35,623 nucleotides of DNA from an uncultured Nitrospira sp. (GCA_902500745.1 CABVRS010000017.1:1-35623), one strand, 5' to 3'; positions 15,750 through 25,967 are shown, numbered from the stretch's first letter. The notes: a model not told the origin generated them from the sequence alone. Numbers and translations: made by a program.

Positions 15750-16477
15750 TACTCCTCCTCAGCCTTGTCGGACTTCACCGGTGGCTTGGCGTTCTTCTGG
15801 AATTCCTCGTGGAATTTCGGTATCGGAGGACCGGTGAACGTCCCCGCCAGTTTGAAATGGTCATGCATGGCTTTGTCGTTCCGCACGTACTTCTCAAAAT
15901 CAAACGAGTACTTTTTGTCGACCTTCGGTGTGAACGGCGTATAAGGCTTCTTCACGCCCTTCCAAGGAGATCCTTCGTAGTTCAAGTGGCAGGCGCTACA
16001 CTTTTCCACGAATTCAAAGTCTTGGCCGGCTTCGGCCAAGGACTCCCGTGGGGTTTCCTTTTGAGACTTTTCAAAGGCTTCACCAGCCTTGCGGTGGATC
16101 TTACGATAATCGCTGCCCGCCCCGTGGCAGGATTCGCAGCCGACACCAGTGACAAACTTATCCGGGTCGTCAATCGTGTAACCGCCCTCTTGCCCAAAGC
16201 CAGTGACATGGCAGCCCACGCAATCTTTGTCTTTACTGTAATCCTTCTTCGGATCAAGCTTTGCCTTGACCATGGCTTCGTCTTTTTTCTTGCCTCGTGT
16301 GGCTTTGAGCGACTCCATCGCCTTGGCATGCAGGGTCTTGTCCCACGACTCGCCTTCGCCTTTGTGGCAGTTATAGCACTTCTTCCTGCCTTCAAATGTG
16401 CCTTCAGCAGAGGCCGTTCCGACTAAGACAGCGAACAACGCCGTAGCGGCGAGTGCGATTGTCATACGATAATTCAC
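15749..16477 (-). CDS. cycA: Tetraheme cytochrome c554 (CycA)
   Basis: The periplasmic electron acceptor of hydroxylamine dehydrogenase has 242 residues, with a signal peptide (1-24, ending ASA) and four heme motifs: CYNCH, CVGCH, CESCH and CSACH. Spacing and the surrounding KCYNCHKGE and GVGCESCHGAG segments match the c554 family. The C-terminal third has no heme and ends in a charged tail. Translation starts at GTG 16477, with AGGAG six bases upstream. It lies 140 bases after haoB, where a candidate internal promoter is visible, and overlaps cycB by one base. Confidence 0.95.
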   Translation of the reverse strand: MNYRMTIALAATALFAVLVGTASAEGTFEGRKKCYNCHKGEGESWDKTLHAKAMESLKATRGKKKDEAMVKAKLDPKKDYSKDKDCVGCHVTGFGQEGGYTIDDPDKFVTGVGCESCHGAGSDYRKIHRKAGEAFEKSQKETPRESLAEAGQDFEFVEKCSACHLNYEGSPWKGVKKPYTPFTPKVDKKYSFDFEKYVRNDKAMHDHFKLAGTFTGPPIPKFHEEFQKNAKPPVKSDKAEEE

Positions 16478-16546
16478 GGTAGCTCCTTTCTCCTATGGAC
16501 ATCTATTCCTATTGAAGAACGATTCCTAGTCCTGCTTTAAAAACCA

Positions 16547-16576
16547 ATTATGCATCACTCTATCGTGCCCGTGCAA
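16547..16576 (-). promoter_or_regulatory. Candidate internal promoter for cycA-cycB
   Basis: On the minus strand TTGCAC (16576-16571) is followed after 18 bases by CATAAT (16552-16547), which matches 5 of 6 -10 positions. It would give cycAB a transcript of its own within the hao cluster, with a leader of about 65 bases. Confidence 0.45.
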
Positions 16577-16617
16577 GATTTACAATAAGGGTTTTCCCAC
16601 TTCTACTACTCAGAGAA

Positions 16618-17664
16618 TCAGTTAGTCGCCGGCTGTGGAGACGGAATCTTATACACCAAATAGCCACCTTCTTTATAGACCATCTGGAGGGGTTCGAAAT
16701 CGAGAATGAGAGAGGTCGTCAGGGGCAGCATCTGCGCGAGCAGCGTCTTCGTACTTTTCTCGTCTGTGAGGAAGTAGGCGCGCATGATATTCTCGGAGAA
16801 TCCATGCACTGTATGGGTGTTAAATTTGTTGTCCTCTTCCCAACGCTTCACCATCGCGTTGAGTCCATGCACATCGCCGCTCCCCTTTACCGGGAAGTCC
16901 TTGTAGGCAACACCAATACGATCAGGACGCATGAGCCCAAGTTTGTAGAGATCCGCGATGTGAACCACGATATAGCCTTCACGGCCGCCGGTCAGTTCTC
17001 GCAAGATCGCCACACCCTCTGTTGGCTCTGACGACAGGGCGTCAGCAAATCGTTGAAATTTTCGCTTCTCTTCTTCACTGGGTGGAGCCCCCCAGAAGTC
17101 GCGTTCGTATTTCTGGATTGCCTCGATTCGCGGTTTCCAGACCGACGGCGTGATGAGAGGTTCACTGAGATGGGAGGTGAAAACCGGCTCTAACCCGGTC
17201 AACAGTTGAATCTGACGCGAGGTGTCCCACCATGCCAGAATAGCCGCATCCTTCGGCATATGTTTAGAAATCGCAGGCACCAATATAGACAGCTCGGAAA
17301 GTTTACTATCAAGAGAGAACATGGGCTCGCCAACGTGATTCTCCCATCCGATCATCACCGGCTTTGAATTTCCTCGACGAGCAACATAGGCAGCGGCGAT
17401 CGGTTCCTCCATCCCCTCTACGTGCATCTCTTGCTTACTAATTTTCAGGTCAGGCCAAGCATTTAATGCTAGCTTGGGAAACTTATCTGCCCCGCCCTCT
17501 TCCACTAAGCGATAGTGATACGGTGCCTGACCCGGGTCGAACCACAAAAATGCAAACCACCCCAGTAATAAAAATCCTCCCGCCACCAGGATGATCCCTA
17601 GCGACGGGAGGATTTTACTGCTTGGCCGCGTCAGCGCTGATTCCATCGTCTGTGCGGCACCCAC
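16618..17664 (-). CDS. haoB: HaoB, hydroxylamine dehydrogenase cluster protein
   Basis: The 348-residue protein has one N-terminal membrane segment (about 20-42) and a large periplasmic domain without heme motifs. Its place directly after haoA, with two bases between stop and start, and its size match HaoB. HaoB is found with haoA in ammonia oxidisers and its exact role is unsettled. Recognisable segments include LAWWDTSRQIQLLTGLEP and MRAYFLTDEKSTKTLLAQ. The start is GTG at 17664 or an ATG six codons later; coupling to haoA favours the GTG. Confidence 0.9.
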   Translation of the reverse strand: MGAAQTMESALTRPSSKILPSLGIILVAGGFLLLGWFAFLWFDPGQAPYHYRLVEEGGADKFPKLALNAWPDLKISKQEMHVEGMEEPIAAAYVARRGNSKPVMIGWENHVGEPMFSLDSKLSELSILVPAISKHMPKDAAILAWWDTSRQIQLLTGLEPVFTSHLSEPLITPSVWKPRIEAIQKYERDFWGAPPSEEEKRKFQRFADALSSEPTEGVAILRELTGGREGYIVVHIADLYKLGLMRPDRIGVAYKDFPVKGSGDVHGLNAMVKRWEEDNKFNTHTVHGFSENIMRAYFLTDEKSTKTLLAQMLPLTTSLILDFEPLQMVYKEGGYLVYKIPSPQPATN

Positions 17665-17666
17665 TG

Positions 17667-19379
17667 TTACTGCTGGTTCTTCTTACGCCTGCTCCAGCCG
17701 GCAAGGGCGAGGGTACCAGTCAGAAGCATACCTCCGCCAAGACTGCCGAGCGTCAGCTTTCCGTCCGTGCTGTCAAAATCCAGCAGGCTACTCGTCTTAG
17801 CCTTCTCCTCGAGCTTGGTCACCCGATCCATCAACAGCATCCGGTCCTTCAGCTTGGTGTCCTCATCCATGATCTCGACATAGGCCCGGTTCATCGCGGC
17901 CCAGCCGACCGTATAGGTGAACCCTGGATACTGGTGCGCGAGACTCACGTGCAGTTGCACCAGATGGTCTTCCGCCATCTCGAAGAGCCTGAGCTCGATG
18001 GCGGTCGGGCTGTTGTTCTTGGACCAGTAGATCTGCCAGAACTGGTCGAACAGCGCCTTCGCCGGGGCCGGCGGGGCCGGCCGGTTGGTCCTCTGCCCGG
18101 TCAGGAGGCGCGCCTCGAACTGTTTATGCACGACGTTGTGCGCCTCATCGTATTTATCCAGGCCCGCGCTCGTGCCATTGTCGATAAAGTCCAAGTATGC
18201 TCGCGTGAAGGTCTCGGAATGGCACGTGGTGCAGGTCTTGACCCACGCCTCGTACCGTTGCATACCCCAGTTGTCAAATACAGCCTCGCGAATCCCTGGC
18301 ACGAAGGGATAATTCGCCCAGCGAACCTTCCGCACCGTGTTGTGGCTGAATTTCCCTTGGTACTCGAAATGACAGCTCTGGCAGGTCGGGAACTTCTGCC
18401 CGCCCTTCACCACCATATCCTTGAGCTGTAAATTCCAATTCCATCTGTCCTTCGAGGCCTGATAGCCCAATCCATGTTGGGAGCCGTTGTAGGCTTCCCA
18501 GTTGTTGTGATCAGCGCCGCTATGGCAGGTGCCGCAGGTTTCCGGTTTGCGCGAGTCGGCCACGGAGAATTCGTGCCTGGTATGGCAGTTATCGCACTTG
18601 TTCTGATTCGTATGGCACATGGAGCAGCCTTCAGCAATCTCACGCTGCGACATGCCCGCCCAGATATCGGTCTCGACGTTGGCGCGCCAATCCAGCACGT
18701 GCGACGGACGACCTCTTGGCCACTGGTTCTTCGGCCATAGGATGGTGTCGCGCTCGGACTCGCGCTCGGCGTATTCCATCAAATGGCAGTTGCCGCACAT
18801 ATCTGAAGTAGGCATCTTGAGGTCGACCCGATGATCCGCCTTCTTCTTCGTGTTAATGTCGACATGGCAATCGATGCAGCTCACTTCCTTCAAATTCTCT
18901 TTTGGCCCGAGCTTACCAAGCGAGCGCAGGTTGCCTTCGATTTCTTCCAACTTGGCTTTCTTATAGAACGTGTCGTCCTTGGGGGTCAGCTTGCGAATCT
19001 TATCCAAGTTGGCGTGGACACTGCGCTTCCAGTGCGCCACCCATCCCGGTGACTCATCAGTGTGGCACTTCACACACTGCTCGCGCGTCGCCACTTCCTT
19101 CACCGATTGCGGGGGCTTGTAGAAGGTCGCGGGATCGAAGTACTTGGTGATGGCAATCGGCTCCCAATACTGGCCGTACTGCCCCTTCCCCGCCCCCTTT
19201 CCTGGATCCTGGTAGCGCTTGGTCAACGCCTCATGGAATTCCTTGGGCGTGGCCGATCGCTGGATGTTCAGCGCCTCAAAGGTTTCCTTCGGGATGCTAG
19301 AGTACTGCGCATGCACTGGTGCTGCCAGCAACAGGCCGCAGACAACCATGGCATACTTCGCCAAATGCTTAACCTTCAC
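17667..19379 (-). CDS. haoA: Hydroxylamine dehydrogenase, octaheme (HaoA)
   Basis: The periplasmic octaheme enzyme oxidises hydroxylamine from AMO, feeding electrons to cytochrome c554. The 570-residue protein has a signal peptide (about 1-24, ending VHA) and eight CxxCH motifs in order: CVKCH, CIDCH, CGNCH, CSMCH, CDNCH, CGTCH, CQSCH and CTTCH. The C-terminal region after heme 8 includes the area where HAO carries its P460 cross-linking Tyr, which I could not assign with certainty. A hydrophobic segment near 540-562 followed by RRKK gives a C-terminal membrane anchor. The GTG at 19379 is chosen because GGAAGGAG lies seven bases upstream and the signal peptide then starts cleanly. An ATG 87 bases upstream is less likely. 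Confidence 0.97.
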   Translation of the reverse strand: MKVKHLAKYAMVVCGLLLAAPVHAQYSSIPKETFEALNIQRSATPKEFHEALTKRYQDPGKGAGKGQYGQYWEPIAITKYFDPATFYKPPQSVKEVATREQCVKCHTDESPGWVAHWKRSVHANLDKIRKLTPKDDTFYKKAKLEEIEGNLRSLGKLGPKENLKEVSCIDCHVDINTKKKADHRVDLKMPTSDMCGNCHLMEYAERESERDTILWPKNQWPRGRPSHVLDWRANVETDIWAGMSQREIAEGCSMCHTNQNKCDNCHTRHEFSVADSRKPETCGTCHSGADHNNWEAYNGSQHGLGYQASKDRWNWNLQLKDMVVKGGQKFPTCQSCHFEYQGKFSHNTVRKVRWANYPFVPGIREAVFDNWGMQRYEAWVKTCTTCHSETFTRAYLDFIDNGTSAGLDKYDEAHNVVHKQFEARLLTGQRTNRPAPPAPAKALFDQFWQIYWSKNNSPTAIELRLFEMAEDHLVQLHVSLAHQYPGFTYTVGWAAMNRAYVEIMDEDTKLKDRMLLMDRVTKLEEKAKTSSLLDFDSTDGKLTLGSLGGGMLLTGTLALAGWSRRKKNQQ

Positions 19380-19497
19380 AGTAATACTCCTTCCGTTTGA
19401 TGGGCAGTGTGCACTGGCCCTCCAAAAAGATTCACTCGACACACTTCTGTTTTTATACATATTCATCGCTTAGATCCACAAAATAGGATGGCGGCGA

Positions 19498-19526
19498 AAT
19501 ATAACTTAGCCTCATTGGAGTGTCAA
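19498..19526 (-). promoter_or_regulatory. Strong sigma-70 promoter of haoA
   Basis: On the minus strand a perfect TTGACA (19526-19521) and TATATT (19503-19498, 5 of 6) are separated by exactly 17 bases. Transcription would start near 19490, giving a leader of about 110 bases before the haoA GTG. It shows the hao cluster need not rely on read-through from ccm. Confidence 0.85.
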
Positions 19527-19561
19527 GCGATTTTCCGTGAATCTCGCTCAGAAAAATCGCT
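19526..19561 (-). promoter_or_regulatory. Inverted repeat abutting the haoA -35 box
   Basis: AGCGATTTT at 19526-19534 is perfectly repeated in inverse at 19553-19561 with an 18-base spacer. It touches the first base of the haoA -35 and lies 39 bases after the ccmI stop. It may be an operator for haoA or a ccm 3'-end hairpin; there is no T tract. Confidence 0.45.
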
Positions 19562-19599
19562 CATCACTGACTTGAAGAACGCAACGGACTCCACCGTCT

Positions 19600-20895
19600 C
19601 TACGGCCGCTCCCGATCGATGACAATGGTAATATTTTCTGCTCCCGGCTTGATCGGCTGACTCATCCCTTCCAGATCACCACTTCCAGGCATCGCTTGTC
19701 CGGATTTCGACAATCGAGCGACGATAACCACCGTATCGATGTCCGACAACTTTCGAGACGGCATCGGACTGGTCGAGTCATCAAGCCGGAAGGTGAAGGG
19801 CAAATCGTTCTTCGAAGCCCGCACGATCGACACCGGCATCGGTGGACCCGCGACATCCTTCGCAAAGACAAACAGCGTATCGGGAAGCGCCTTGCCGGCC
19901 ATGCTTGGACCCAACACCACTTTACCCGTAATCGCACGCGACCCACTGGCCTTCTTGACCGGAGGATGATCAGCCGGTATCGCCGATTGCGCCATCGGCG
20001 CGTTCGCCGCCGCCATCAATGGAGCACCACCCATGCGCTGCTTCGCCTCGCCGATCGCGGCCGTGATTTGCTCTGAAAATTCTGGATCCGAATCCGGCGC
20101 CAAGTTTGTGCGTGCCCGTTCCCAATCTTTGACGGCAAGAGCGAAGTCCTTACGATTGTACGCCATGGTACCCGCCAGCATCAGGGCCTTCACATGATTG
20201 GGATCAACCTTCAGAGCTTTTTCGATCATGGTCTCCGGCTTGCCTTCGAGCTTGCGTCCCTGGTGAATTCCAAGCGCATCGGCATAATCAGCCAGCATGT
20301 CCGCATCGTTAGGATTCAGCTTGAACGCCTTCTCGAAAGCCGGGACGGCATCAGCATAGCGTTCCATGGCCATGTAGGAGCGCGCCAGCATGGCCCAGCC
20401 TGCCGCATCATTGGGGTTCTGCTCCAGCTTCTTTTTGAGCCGTTCCATCAGCGTATTGAGCCCCTCGATCATTTGGCGCTCATTGTCGGCACCGCCCTGA
20501 GCCGACATCGACGACGCCGTCGGGTGCGTCATCGCGGCTGGATTGCCCAAGGTCCAGTAGAGCACCCCACTGGCTGCTGGGATGATCATGGCGACCGAGA
20601 GTGCGACAATCCGAAGATTCACAAGCCCTCCGGAAGTCATCGATGATGTTTCGATGGAGCCAGTCTCCTCCAACACACGGCGCTCCAGTTCATGTCGCGC
20701 CGTTTGGTACTGTTCATCCGTCAGCAACCCGTTGGTGAGATCCTGTTCCAGCTCTGAGAATTGCTGTCGATACACCGGCAGCGTTTTTTCCTGTTCGCTC
20801 GTGATCTGCGCTGGGCGCTTTAACAGCGGTCTCAGCAGAAGACCGAGGACACACAGCGTCATGGCCGACACGATTACCCAAAATGTCACGGTCAT
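19600..20895 (-). CDS. ccmI: Cytochrome c maturation protein CcmI
   Basis: This apocytochrome chaperone of the system I heme ligation complex has 431 residues. It has two N-terminal membrane segments (about 1-22 and 95-113) around a cytoplasmic loop, then a periplasmic TPR region (about 150-260) with repeats such as AMLARSYMAMERYADAVPAF. A C-terminal beta-rich domain (about 315-430) ends with VIVDRERP, similar to the CycH/CcmI C-terminal extension. TPR repeats hold the C-terminal helix of apocytochromes. Its start overlaps the ccmH stop (ATGA), and it is the last ccm gene before haoA. Confidence 0.9.
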   Translation of the reverse strand: MTVTFWVIVSAMTLCVLGLLLRPLLKRPAQITSEQEKTLPVYRQQFSELEQDLTNGLLTDEQYQTARHELERRVLEETGSIETSSMTSGGLVNLRIVALSVAMIIPAASGVLYWTLGNPAAMTHPTASSMSAQGGADNERQMIEGLNTLMERLKKKLEQNPNDAAGWAMLARSYMAMERYADAVPAFEKAFKLNPNDADMLADYADALGIHQGRKLEGKPETMIEKALKVDPNHVKALMLAGTMAYNRKDFALAVKDWERARTNLAPDSDPEFSEQITAAIGEAKQRMGGAPLMAAANAPMAQSAIPADHPPVKKASGSRAITGKVVLGPSMAGKALPDTLFVFAKDVAGPPMPVSIVRASKNDLPFTFRLDDSTSPMPSRKLSDIDTVVIVARLSKSGQAMPGSGDLEGMSQPIKPGAENITIVIDRERP

Positions 20896-21359
20896 GAGCG
20901 CTTCCCTCCTTCTGCTAAGAGTTGTTCGACTTTTCGATGCTCTTCATCCGTCACCACCACATCGACGACGGTATGGGCCCGACGCCGCAGCGTAATGACC
21001 AGCGCCGCAGCTCCGATGGTCAATAAGGCAAACGGCCCCACCCACAGCAGCGTGGTCGTGGCCTTGAGCGGCGGTCGATACAGCACAAAGTCTCCGTATC
21101 GCGACACAAGAAACTCAATGATCTCCTGGTCGCTCATATCCTTCGCGATCATGTCTCGAACTTCTCGGCGCAGATCTTCCGCCAGCGGGGCATTGGAATC
21201 GGCCAAAGTTTGATTTTGACAAACCAGGCATCGCAGCTCGACCGCGAGGTGCTTGAGCCGCGCCTCGGCGACGGGATCATCGGCCAATGGCCTGGCTTCC
21301 CCGGCCCACGCCGGTCCGGACACACACAATATGATGAGCATCACCCATTTCATTTTCAT
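20892..21359 (-). CDS. ccmH: Cytochrome c maturation protein CcmH
   Basis: This thiol oxidoreductase reduces the apocytochrome CxxCH cysteines before heme attachment. The 155-residue protein has a signal peptide (1-19), the CLVCQNQTLADSNAPLAEDL motif with its redox Cys pair near residues 44-47, and a C-terminal membrane helix (about 105-125). Start and stop overlap the neighbouring ccmG and ccmI by four bases each. Confidence 0.94.
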   Translation of the reverse strand: MKMKWVMLIILCVSGPAWAGEARPLADDPVAEARLKHLAVELRCLVCQNQTLADSNAPLAEDLRREVRDMIAKDMSDQEIIEFLVSRYGDFVLYRPPLKATTTLLWVGPFALLTIGAAALVITLRRRAHTVVDVVVTDEEHRKVEQLLAEGGKRS

Positions 21360-21883
21360 TGTGATTCAAGCTGCTTCACAAGTGGAAGAATCGTCTTCTC
21401 GATCGTGTCAGGATACAACGGTCCAATCTGTTTATAACGAATCACGCCTTGCTTATCGATGACATACGTTTCGGGAACTCCGTAGACTCCAAAATTGATC
21501 CCCACTCGTCCCGCCTCATCCACGCCGACGACCGAATATGGGTTACCCCATCGCTGCAACCAGGTAACCGCTTCATCCCGCTGATCCTTGTAGTCCATCC
21601 CATAGATGGGGACCTGTCCCGACTTCGCCAGCTCCATCAACACGGGGTGTTCCGTCTTACAACCGCTGCACCACGAGGCCCAGAAATTGAGCAGCCAGAC
21701 CTTTCCCTTAAGATCGGCCGGCGAGAATGTTTTTTCTTGATCATAGAGTTGAGGCTGAGAGAATTCCGGCGCCGCTTTTCCGACCAACGGAGATGGAATT
21801 TCACGCGGGTTGAGTGTGAGCCCAACGCCCAGAAAAATTACCACCACCACAAAAATCGACAGCGGCAGAAGAAACCGACTCAT
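21356..21883 (-). CDS. ccmG: Thiol:disulfide interchange protein CcmG (DsbE)
   Basis: This membrane-anchored thioredoxin-like protein keeps apocytochrome thiols reduced. From the ATG at 21883 it has 175 residues, an N-terminal anchor (about 3-21), and a thioredoxin fold with active site WASWCSGCKTEHP around residue 72. The ATG at 21883 is chosen because it overlaps the ccmF stop as ATGA, like the other junctions here. The longer open frame lies inside ccmF. Confidence 0.93.
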   Translation of the reverse strand: MSRFLLPLSIFVVVVIFLGVGLTLNPREIPSPLVGKAAPEFSQPQLYDQEKTFSPADLKGKVWLLNFWASWCSGCKTEHPVLMELAKSGQVPIYGMDYKDQRDEAVTWLQRWGNPYSVVGVDEAGRVGINFGVYGVPETYVIDKQGVIRYKQIGPLYPDTIEKTILPLVKQLESQ

Positions 21884-23871
21884 GCCACTTTTCGCCTGGC
21901 CGCACGCGTGGGTACAGGCACAGCCTGCTCTTGCCGGCGCCATGCAAGCCGATACCGCCGATCACTGATGGCCAGTGCGCCGCCCAACGCCATGATAAAA
22001 CATCCACCCCAGATCCAATCGATGAACGGCTTATGATAGAGCCTCACGCTCCAAGCCCCGTCGTCGAGTGGTTCCCCCAATGACACGTAGAGATCGCGCA
22101 ATAACCCGGGGTCGATGGCGGCTTCGGTCATGACTTGATTTTGAGCGGGGTACCGCCGCTTCTCCGGATACAGGACCGTCGTGTCGCGACCGTCACGACT
22201 CACAGAGAAGGTCCCCTGGACGGCCGTATAATTCGGTCCAACGACATCCTGCGCGCCATCGAATCGAAACAGATAGTCGCCGATACTAGCCGTCTCCCCC
22301 ACATTCATCCGTACATCTTTTTCAGTTTCAAACCCCTTCACCATCGTCACCCCGACGATAAAGACCGCAATCCCACAGTGCGCCACGAGCATCCCCCAAT
22401 AGGACCTGGGCACCGAAGCCAACCGTTCGACGAGACTATTCCCGTTCACATGAGCCAACCGTTCACGCAGCCCGATTGCAGACGTCGTCATAATCCAAAT
22501 CGCCAATAAGAGGCCGAGGCTCAGCAGGGGCGTCCAACTCCCCAGGACAATCGGCAACGTGAGTGCGGATACAACACTGACCCCAAACGCCCACTTCAAC
22601 CGCTTCGCCAAATCAGGCACACTCGCCTTCTTCCATTGGGCCAGCGGGCCGATTCCCATTAAAAATAGTGCCGGAACCATTAATGGCACGAAGACAGAAT
22701 CAAAGTACGGAGGCCCGACAGAAATTTTCCCGAGATCCAGCGCATCTAAAAACAAGGGGTAGAGCGTGCCTAACAGCACCGAGCCCATTGCGGCAACCAA
22801 TAATACGTTGTTGGCTAACAGCATCCCTTCTCGCGACAACATCGCGAAGCTGCCGCCTAACCCGACTTTTGGAGCGCGCCAGGCGTACAGGGCCAGCGAT
22901 CCACCAATGACGATCGCCAAAAAAGCCAGGATGAAGAGACCTCGCTTCGGATCAGTGGCAAAGGCATGCACCGACGTGAGGACGCCGGAACGGACGAGAA
23001 ACGTCCCAAGCAGACTCAAGGAAAACGCCATGATCGCAAGCAACACCGTCCAGACCTTGAATCCACCTCGCTTGTCGGTCACGGCCAGTGAATGCACCAA
23101 CGCCGTTCCGGCTAACCACGGCATGAACGAGGCGTTCTCAACCGGGTCCCAGAACCACCATCCACCCCACCCGAGTTCGTAGTAGGCCCAGCCGCTTCCC
23201 AGCGCGATACCGATCGTCAAAAAACACCAGGCGACTGTGGTCCATGGCCGAGACCAACGGGCCCAGGCCGCATCGAGATTGCCGCCCAACAAGGCAGCGA
23301 TGGCAAAGGCGAAGGCGACCGAGAAACCGACATAGCCCATATAGAGCATCGGTGGATGGATCACCATGCCGGGGTCCTGCAGCAGCGGATTGAGATCACG
23401 CCCCTCGGGAGCCGCAGGAATCAGCCGTTCAAACGGATTCGAGACCGTCAACATGAACAGGAGGAACCCCACACTCACTAGACCCATGACGCCGAGAATC
23501 CGAGACCGTGTGGTTTCGGGAAGATGCGCCGAGAAGAGTGTCACCGCAAACATCCACAGAGTCAGGATAAAGGTCCACAAGAGTAGGGATCCTTCATGCG
23601 CACCCCAAATTGCCGCCAAGCGATAGTGCAACGGGAGTTGCGAATTCGACGTGGCCGCGACATACAAGACGGAGAAATCTTTTTCCGCAAAGGCGTACCC
23701 AAGACAACAAAACGCGATCAACACCAACAAGAATTGAGCGCGTGCCGCCGGCTTAGCGACCGCCATCAGTGCTGAATTTCCGACCGCAGCGCCGTAAATG
23801 GGAAGACTTCCCTGCATGACCGCGACGCAGAGCGCCAAAATCAATGCGAAATGCCCGATTTCTGGAATCAT
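21880..23871 (-). CDS. ccmF: Heme lyase subunit CcmF
   Basis: This large membrane subunit of the CcmFHI ligase joins heme from holo-CcmE to apocytochrome. The 663-residue protein has about 15 membrane segments, the [11 protein letters not shown] segment near residue 89 and the tryptophan-rich WWD-type heme-handling signature ([19 protein letters not shown]) near 234-252. Length is normal for the family. It overlaps ccmE upstream and ccmG downstream by four bases (ATGA). Confidence 0.96.
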   Translation of the reverse strand: MIPEIGHFALILALCVAVMQGSLPIYGAAVGNSALMAVAKPAARAQFLLVLIAFCCLGYAFAEKDFSVLYVAATSNSQLPLHYRLAAIWGAHEGSLLLWTFILTLWMFAVTLFSAHLPETTRSRILGVMGLVSVGFLLFMLTVSNPFERLIPAAPEGRDLNPLLQDPGMVIHPPMLYMGYVGFSVAFAFAIAALLGGNLDAAWARWSRPWTTVAWCFLTIGIALGSGWAYYELGWGGWWFWDPVENASFMPWLAGTALVHSLAVTDKRGGFKVWTVLLAIMAFSLSLLGTFLVRSGVLTSVHAFATDPKRGLFILAFLAIVIGGSLALYAWRAPKVGLGGSFAMLSREGMLLANNVLLVAAMGSVLLGTLYPLFLDALDLGKISVGPPYFDSVFVPLMVPALFLMGIGPLAQWKKASVPDLAKRLKWAFGVSVVSALTLPIVLGSWTPLLSLGLLLAIWIMTTSAIGLRERLAHVNGNSLVERLASVPRSYWGMLVAHCGIAVFIVGVTMVKGFETEKDVRMNVGETASIGDYLFRFDGAQDVVGPNYTAVQGTFSVSRDGRDTTVLYPEKRRYPAQNQVMTEAAIDPGLLRDLYVSLGEPLDDGAWSVRLYHKPFIDWIWGGCFIMALGGALAISDRRYRLAWRRQEQAVPVPTRAARRKVA

Positions 23872-24350
23872 AGTGAATCTTTCCTGCCTTCAGGGACCAC
23901 AAGCGACTTACTTTGTTGAGCCCCTGAGGCCTTGGCCTTCGCTAAGGCCTCGGCGACTTCAGGCGGCATATAGTTTTCATCATGCTTGGCCAGCACTTCG
24001 CTGGCCACAAACGTTCCATCGGCCCCCAACTGGCCTTGGGCCACTGCACCTTTCCCTTCCTTGAAGAGATCGGGAAGAATCCCCTTATAGGTCACCGGTA
24101 CACGCTTGGCCGTATCCGTGACGATGAAATGGACCGTGAGACCGTCGTTGTCACGGACCAGACTGCCGTCTTCAACCATACCCCCAAGCCGGAAACTCTT
24201 CCCCTGAGGGACTTCTCCACCCGCGACCTGGGTGGGAGTAAAAAAGAACACAAGATTGCTCTGAAAGGCGTTTAAGATCAGTACAGTCGCCACACCTAAG
24301 ACAAGCACCCCCAGCCCAATAAAGGCAAAGCGTTTATGCCGCGGTTTCAT
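23868..24350 (-). CDS. ccmE: Heme chaperone CcmE
   Basis: This periplasmic heme chaperone has 160 residues, one N-terminal membrane anchor (about 8-28) and an OB-fold. The covalent heme-binding His123 lies in [10 protein letters not shown], with Tyr127 as the probable axial ligand. Its start lies 17 bases inside the ccmD end. A flexible Lys/Ser-rich tail follows, as usual. Confidence 0.95.
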   Translation of the reverse strand: MKPRHKRFAFIGLGVLVLGVATVLILNAFQSNLVFFFTPTQVAGGEVPQGKSFRLGGMVEDGSLVRDNDGLTVHFIVTDTAKRVPVTYKGILPDLFKEGKGAVAQGQLGADGTFVASEVLAKHDENYMPPEVAEALAKAKASGAQQSKSLVVPEGRKDSL

Positions 24351-24519
24351 CAGTGCCTCCTAGCAACATCGCGCGGTGTTCGGCACGCGCCGCAGCCCGT
24401 CGACGCCACAGCGCCAGAACCTCCCATACCATACACAACGCCGTGACCACAAACGAGGTCCAGACATAGAGCCCGTAGCCACCCATCGCAAAAAATTCCG
24501 ACGCACTGCCCCACTGCAT
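24334..24519 (-). CDS. ccmD: Small membrane protein CcmD
   Basis: This 61-residue single-span protein helps release holo-CcmE from the CcmABC complex. The segment [19 protein letters not shown] followed by WRRRAAAR is the usual CcmD layout. The ATG at 24519 is preferred because it overlaps the ccmC stop by one base (TGATG) and gives the normal size; the open frame extends 27 codons further into ccmC. Confidence 0.88.
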   Translation of the reverse strand: MQWGSASEFFAMGGYGLYVWTSFVVTALCMVWEVLALWRRRAAARAEHRAMLLGGTDETAA

Positions 24520-25268
24520 CAGCGAACCTCCGCCACCTTCTGGACCACGGTCGGTTGCTCTTCCCAGACCGGTAATGATTCCCGTTCCACTATGATACAT
24601 CGCACACGGGAGAGAATGACGGCCACACTATACAGCCAGAAGGCCAGCGTCATGAGCAACATGGCGGTGAGCATCGTGGCCGCCATTTTTGACCCCGTCG
24701 ACATACTGACCGAGGCGCCTTGATGCAAGGTATTCCACCACTGCACGGAAAAATAGATGATCGGCACATTGACGACGCCGACCAACGAAAAGACCGCACT
24801 CGAGCGATCGGCGCGACGCAGATCATCAATCGATGTCCGCAAGAGCATGACCCCCGCATACTGAAATAAGAGGATAAGCTCCGAGGTCAGCCTGGCATCC
24901 CACACCCACCAGGCACCCCACGTCGGCTTCCCCCACATCGCTCCCGTCAACAAGGCCAGAAACGTAAACATCGCACCGGTGGGCGCGATGGCTTGTGCCA
25001 TCATAAAAGACAGTCGAGCATTGAGCCCTAACCCAACACCAGCCCAGACCGCCATGACCACATACAAGAACATCGACATCCACGCGGCAGGGACATGGAC
25101 AAAGATAATCCGATAGGCCTCACCCTGCTGAAAATCCGTCGGCGCCACAAAAAATCCCATGTACAGGCCGACACCTATCAGAGCCACAGCCACAACAGAA
25201 AACCAGGGGATGAGTCGCCCAGCCAAGGGATAAAAGGCTTGAGGCGCTGAATACTTCGACCAAATCAC
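24519..25268 (-). CDS. ccmC: Heme exporter/handling protein CcmC
   Basis: This membrane protein loads heme onto CcmE. The 249-residue protein has six membrane segments and the tryptophan-rich WWD signature (WGTWWVWD-type, here WGAWWVWDARLTSELILL) in its middle periplasmic loop. It lies between ccmB (15 bases upstream) and ccmD (one-base overlap). Confidence 0.95.
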   Translation of the reverse strand: MIWSKYSAPQAFYPLAGRLIPWFSVVAVALIGVGLYMGFFVAPTDFQQGEAYRIIFVHVPAAWMSMFLYVVMAVWAGVGLGLNARLSFMMAQAIAPTGAMFTFLALLTGAMWGKPTWGAWWVWDARLTSELILLFQYAGVMLLRTSIDDLRRADRSSAVFSLVGVVNVPIIYFSVQWWNTLHQGASVSMSTGSKMAATMLTAMLLMTLAFWLYSVAVILSRVRCIIVERESLPVWEEQPTVVQKVAEVR

Positions 25269-25283
25269 GTTTTTAAGATCCTT

Positions 25284-25967
25284 TTATTCCAATGCAATAC
25301 GCAACGCGACTGCCGTGGCCCATGGTGCGAGAAAGAGAGACAGCACCAGGCAAGCCCCAAGTAGTGATAGATTTGCTTCTCCACCGATCCCAGCCATACT
25401 GCTGGTCACGGCGCCGGCCCCAAAAATCAATACTGGAACGTAGAGTGGAAGCACCAGGAGGGCAACCAGTAGACCACTCCCGCGAACGCCAAGGACTAAC
25501 GCGGCGCCGATCGTACCAATCATACTCAACGTGGGCGTCCCAAGCAAGAGCGACATCACGAGCACTCCCAGCGATTCTCCACTCAAACCAAATTGGAGGC
25601 CGAGCAGCGGAGACAGCACTACGATCGGGAGTCCGGAGATCACCCAATGCGCGAATACCTTTCCAACTACCAGGACCGCTAAGGGCTGCGGTACCAGGAC
25701 CATCTGCTCCAAGGTCCCATCCACATAGTCCGCCGTAAACACACGGGCTAATGACAACAGGCAGGCCAACAAGGCTGCGACCCACAGTACCCCTGGACCG
25801 ATCGTCCGCAGCACCGCCGGCTCCGGTCCAACGCCTAACGGAAAGAGGCTGACCACAATGACGAGAAAGAAGACCGACATCGCCGCGTCCGACCGACGCC
25901 GCATAGCCAGCAGCAGATCCCGCCGGACGATTCCGCCTACAGCCTCCCACATGCTGGAGCGACTCAT
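25284..25967 (-). CDS. ccmB: Heme ABC transporter permease CcmB
   Basis: This membrane subunit of the CcmAB ABC transporter drives release of heme-loaded CcmE. From the ATG at 25967 it has 227 residues and six hydrophobic segments, with the LARVFTADYVDGTLEQMVL region near 57-75 typical of CcmB. The start overlaps the ccmA stop as ATGA; a longer upstream frame lies inside ccmA and is rejected. Confidence 0.94.
   Translation of the reverse strand: MSRSSMWEAVGGIVRRDLLLAMRRRSDAAMSVFFLVIVVSLFPLGVGPEPAVLRTIGPGVLWVAALLACLLSLARVFTADYVDGTLEQMVLVPQPLAVLVVGKVFAHWVISGLPIVVLSPLLGLQFGLSGESLGVLVMSLLLGTPTLSMIGTIGAALVLGVRGSGLLVALLVLPLYVPVLIFGAGAVTSSMAGIGGEANLSLLGACLVLSLFLAPWATAVALRIALE

Noticed and set aside
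19380..19466. Longer N-terminus for HaoA from an ATG at 19466
   Set aside because: The extension is hydrophilic, precedes the signal peptide and lacks a ribosome binding site, while the GTG at 19379 has an excellent one.
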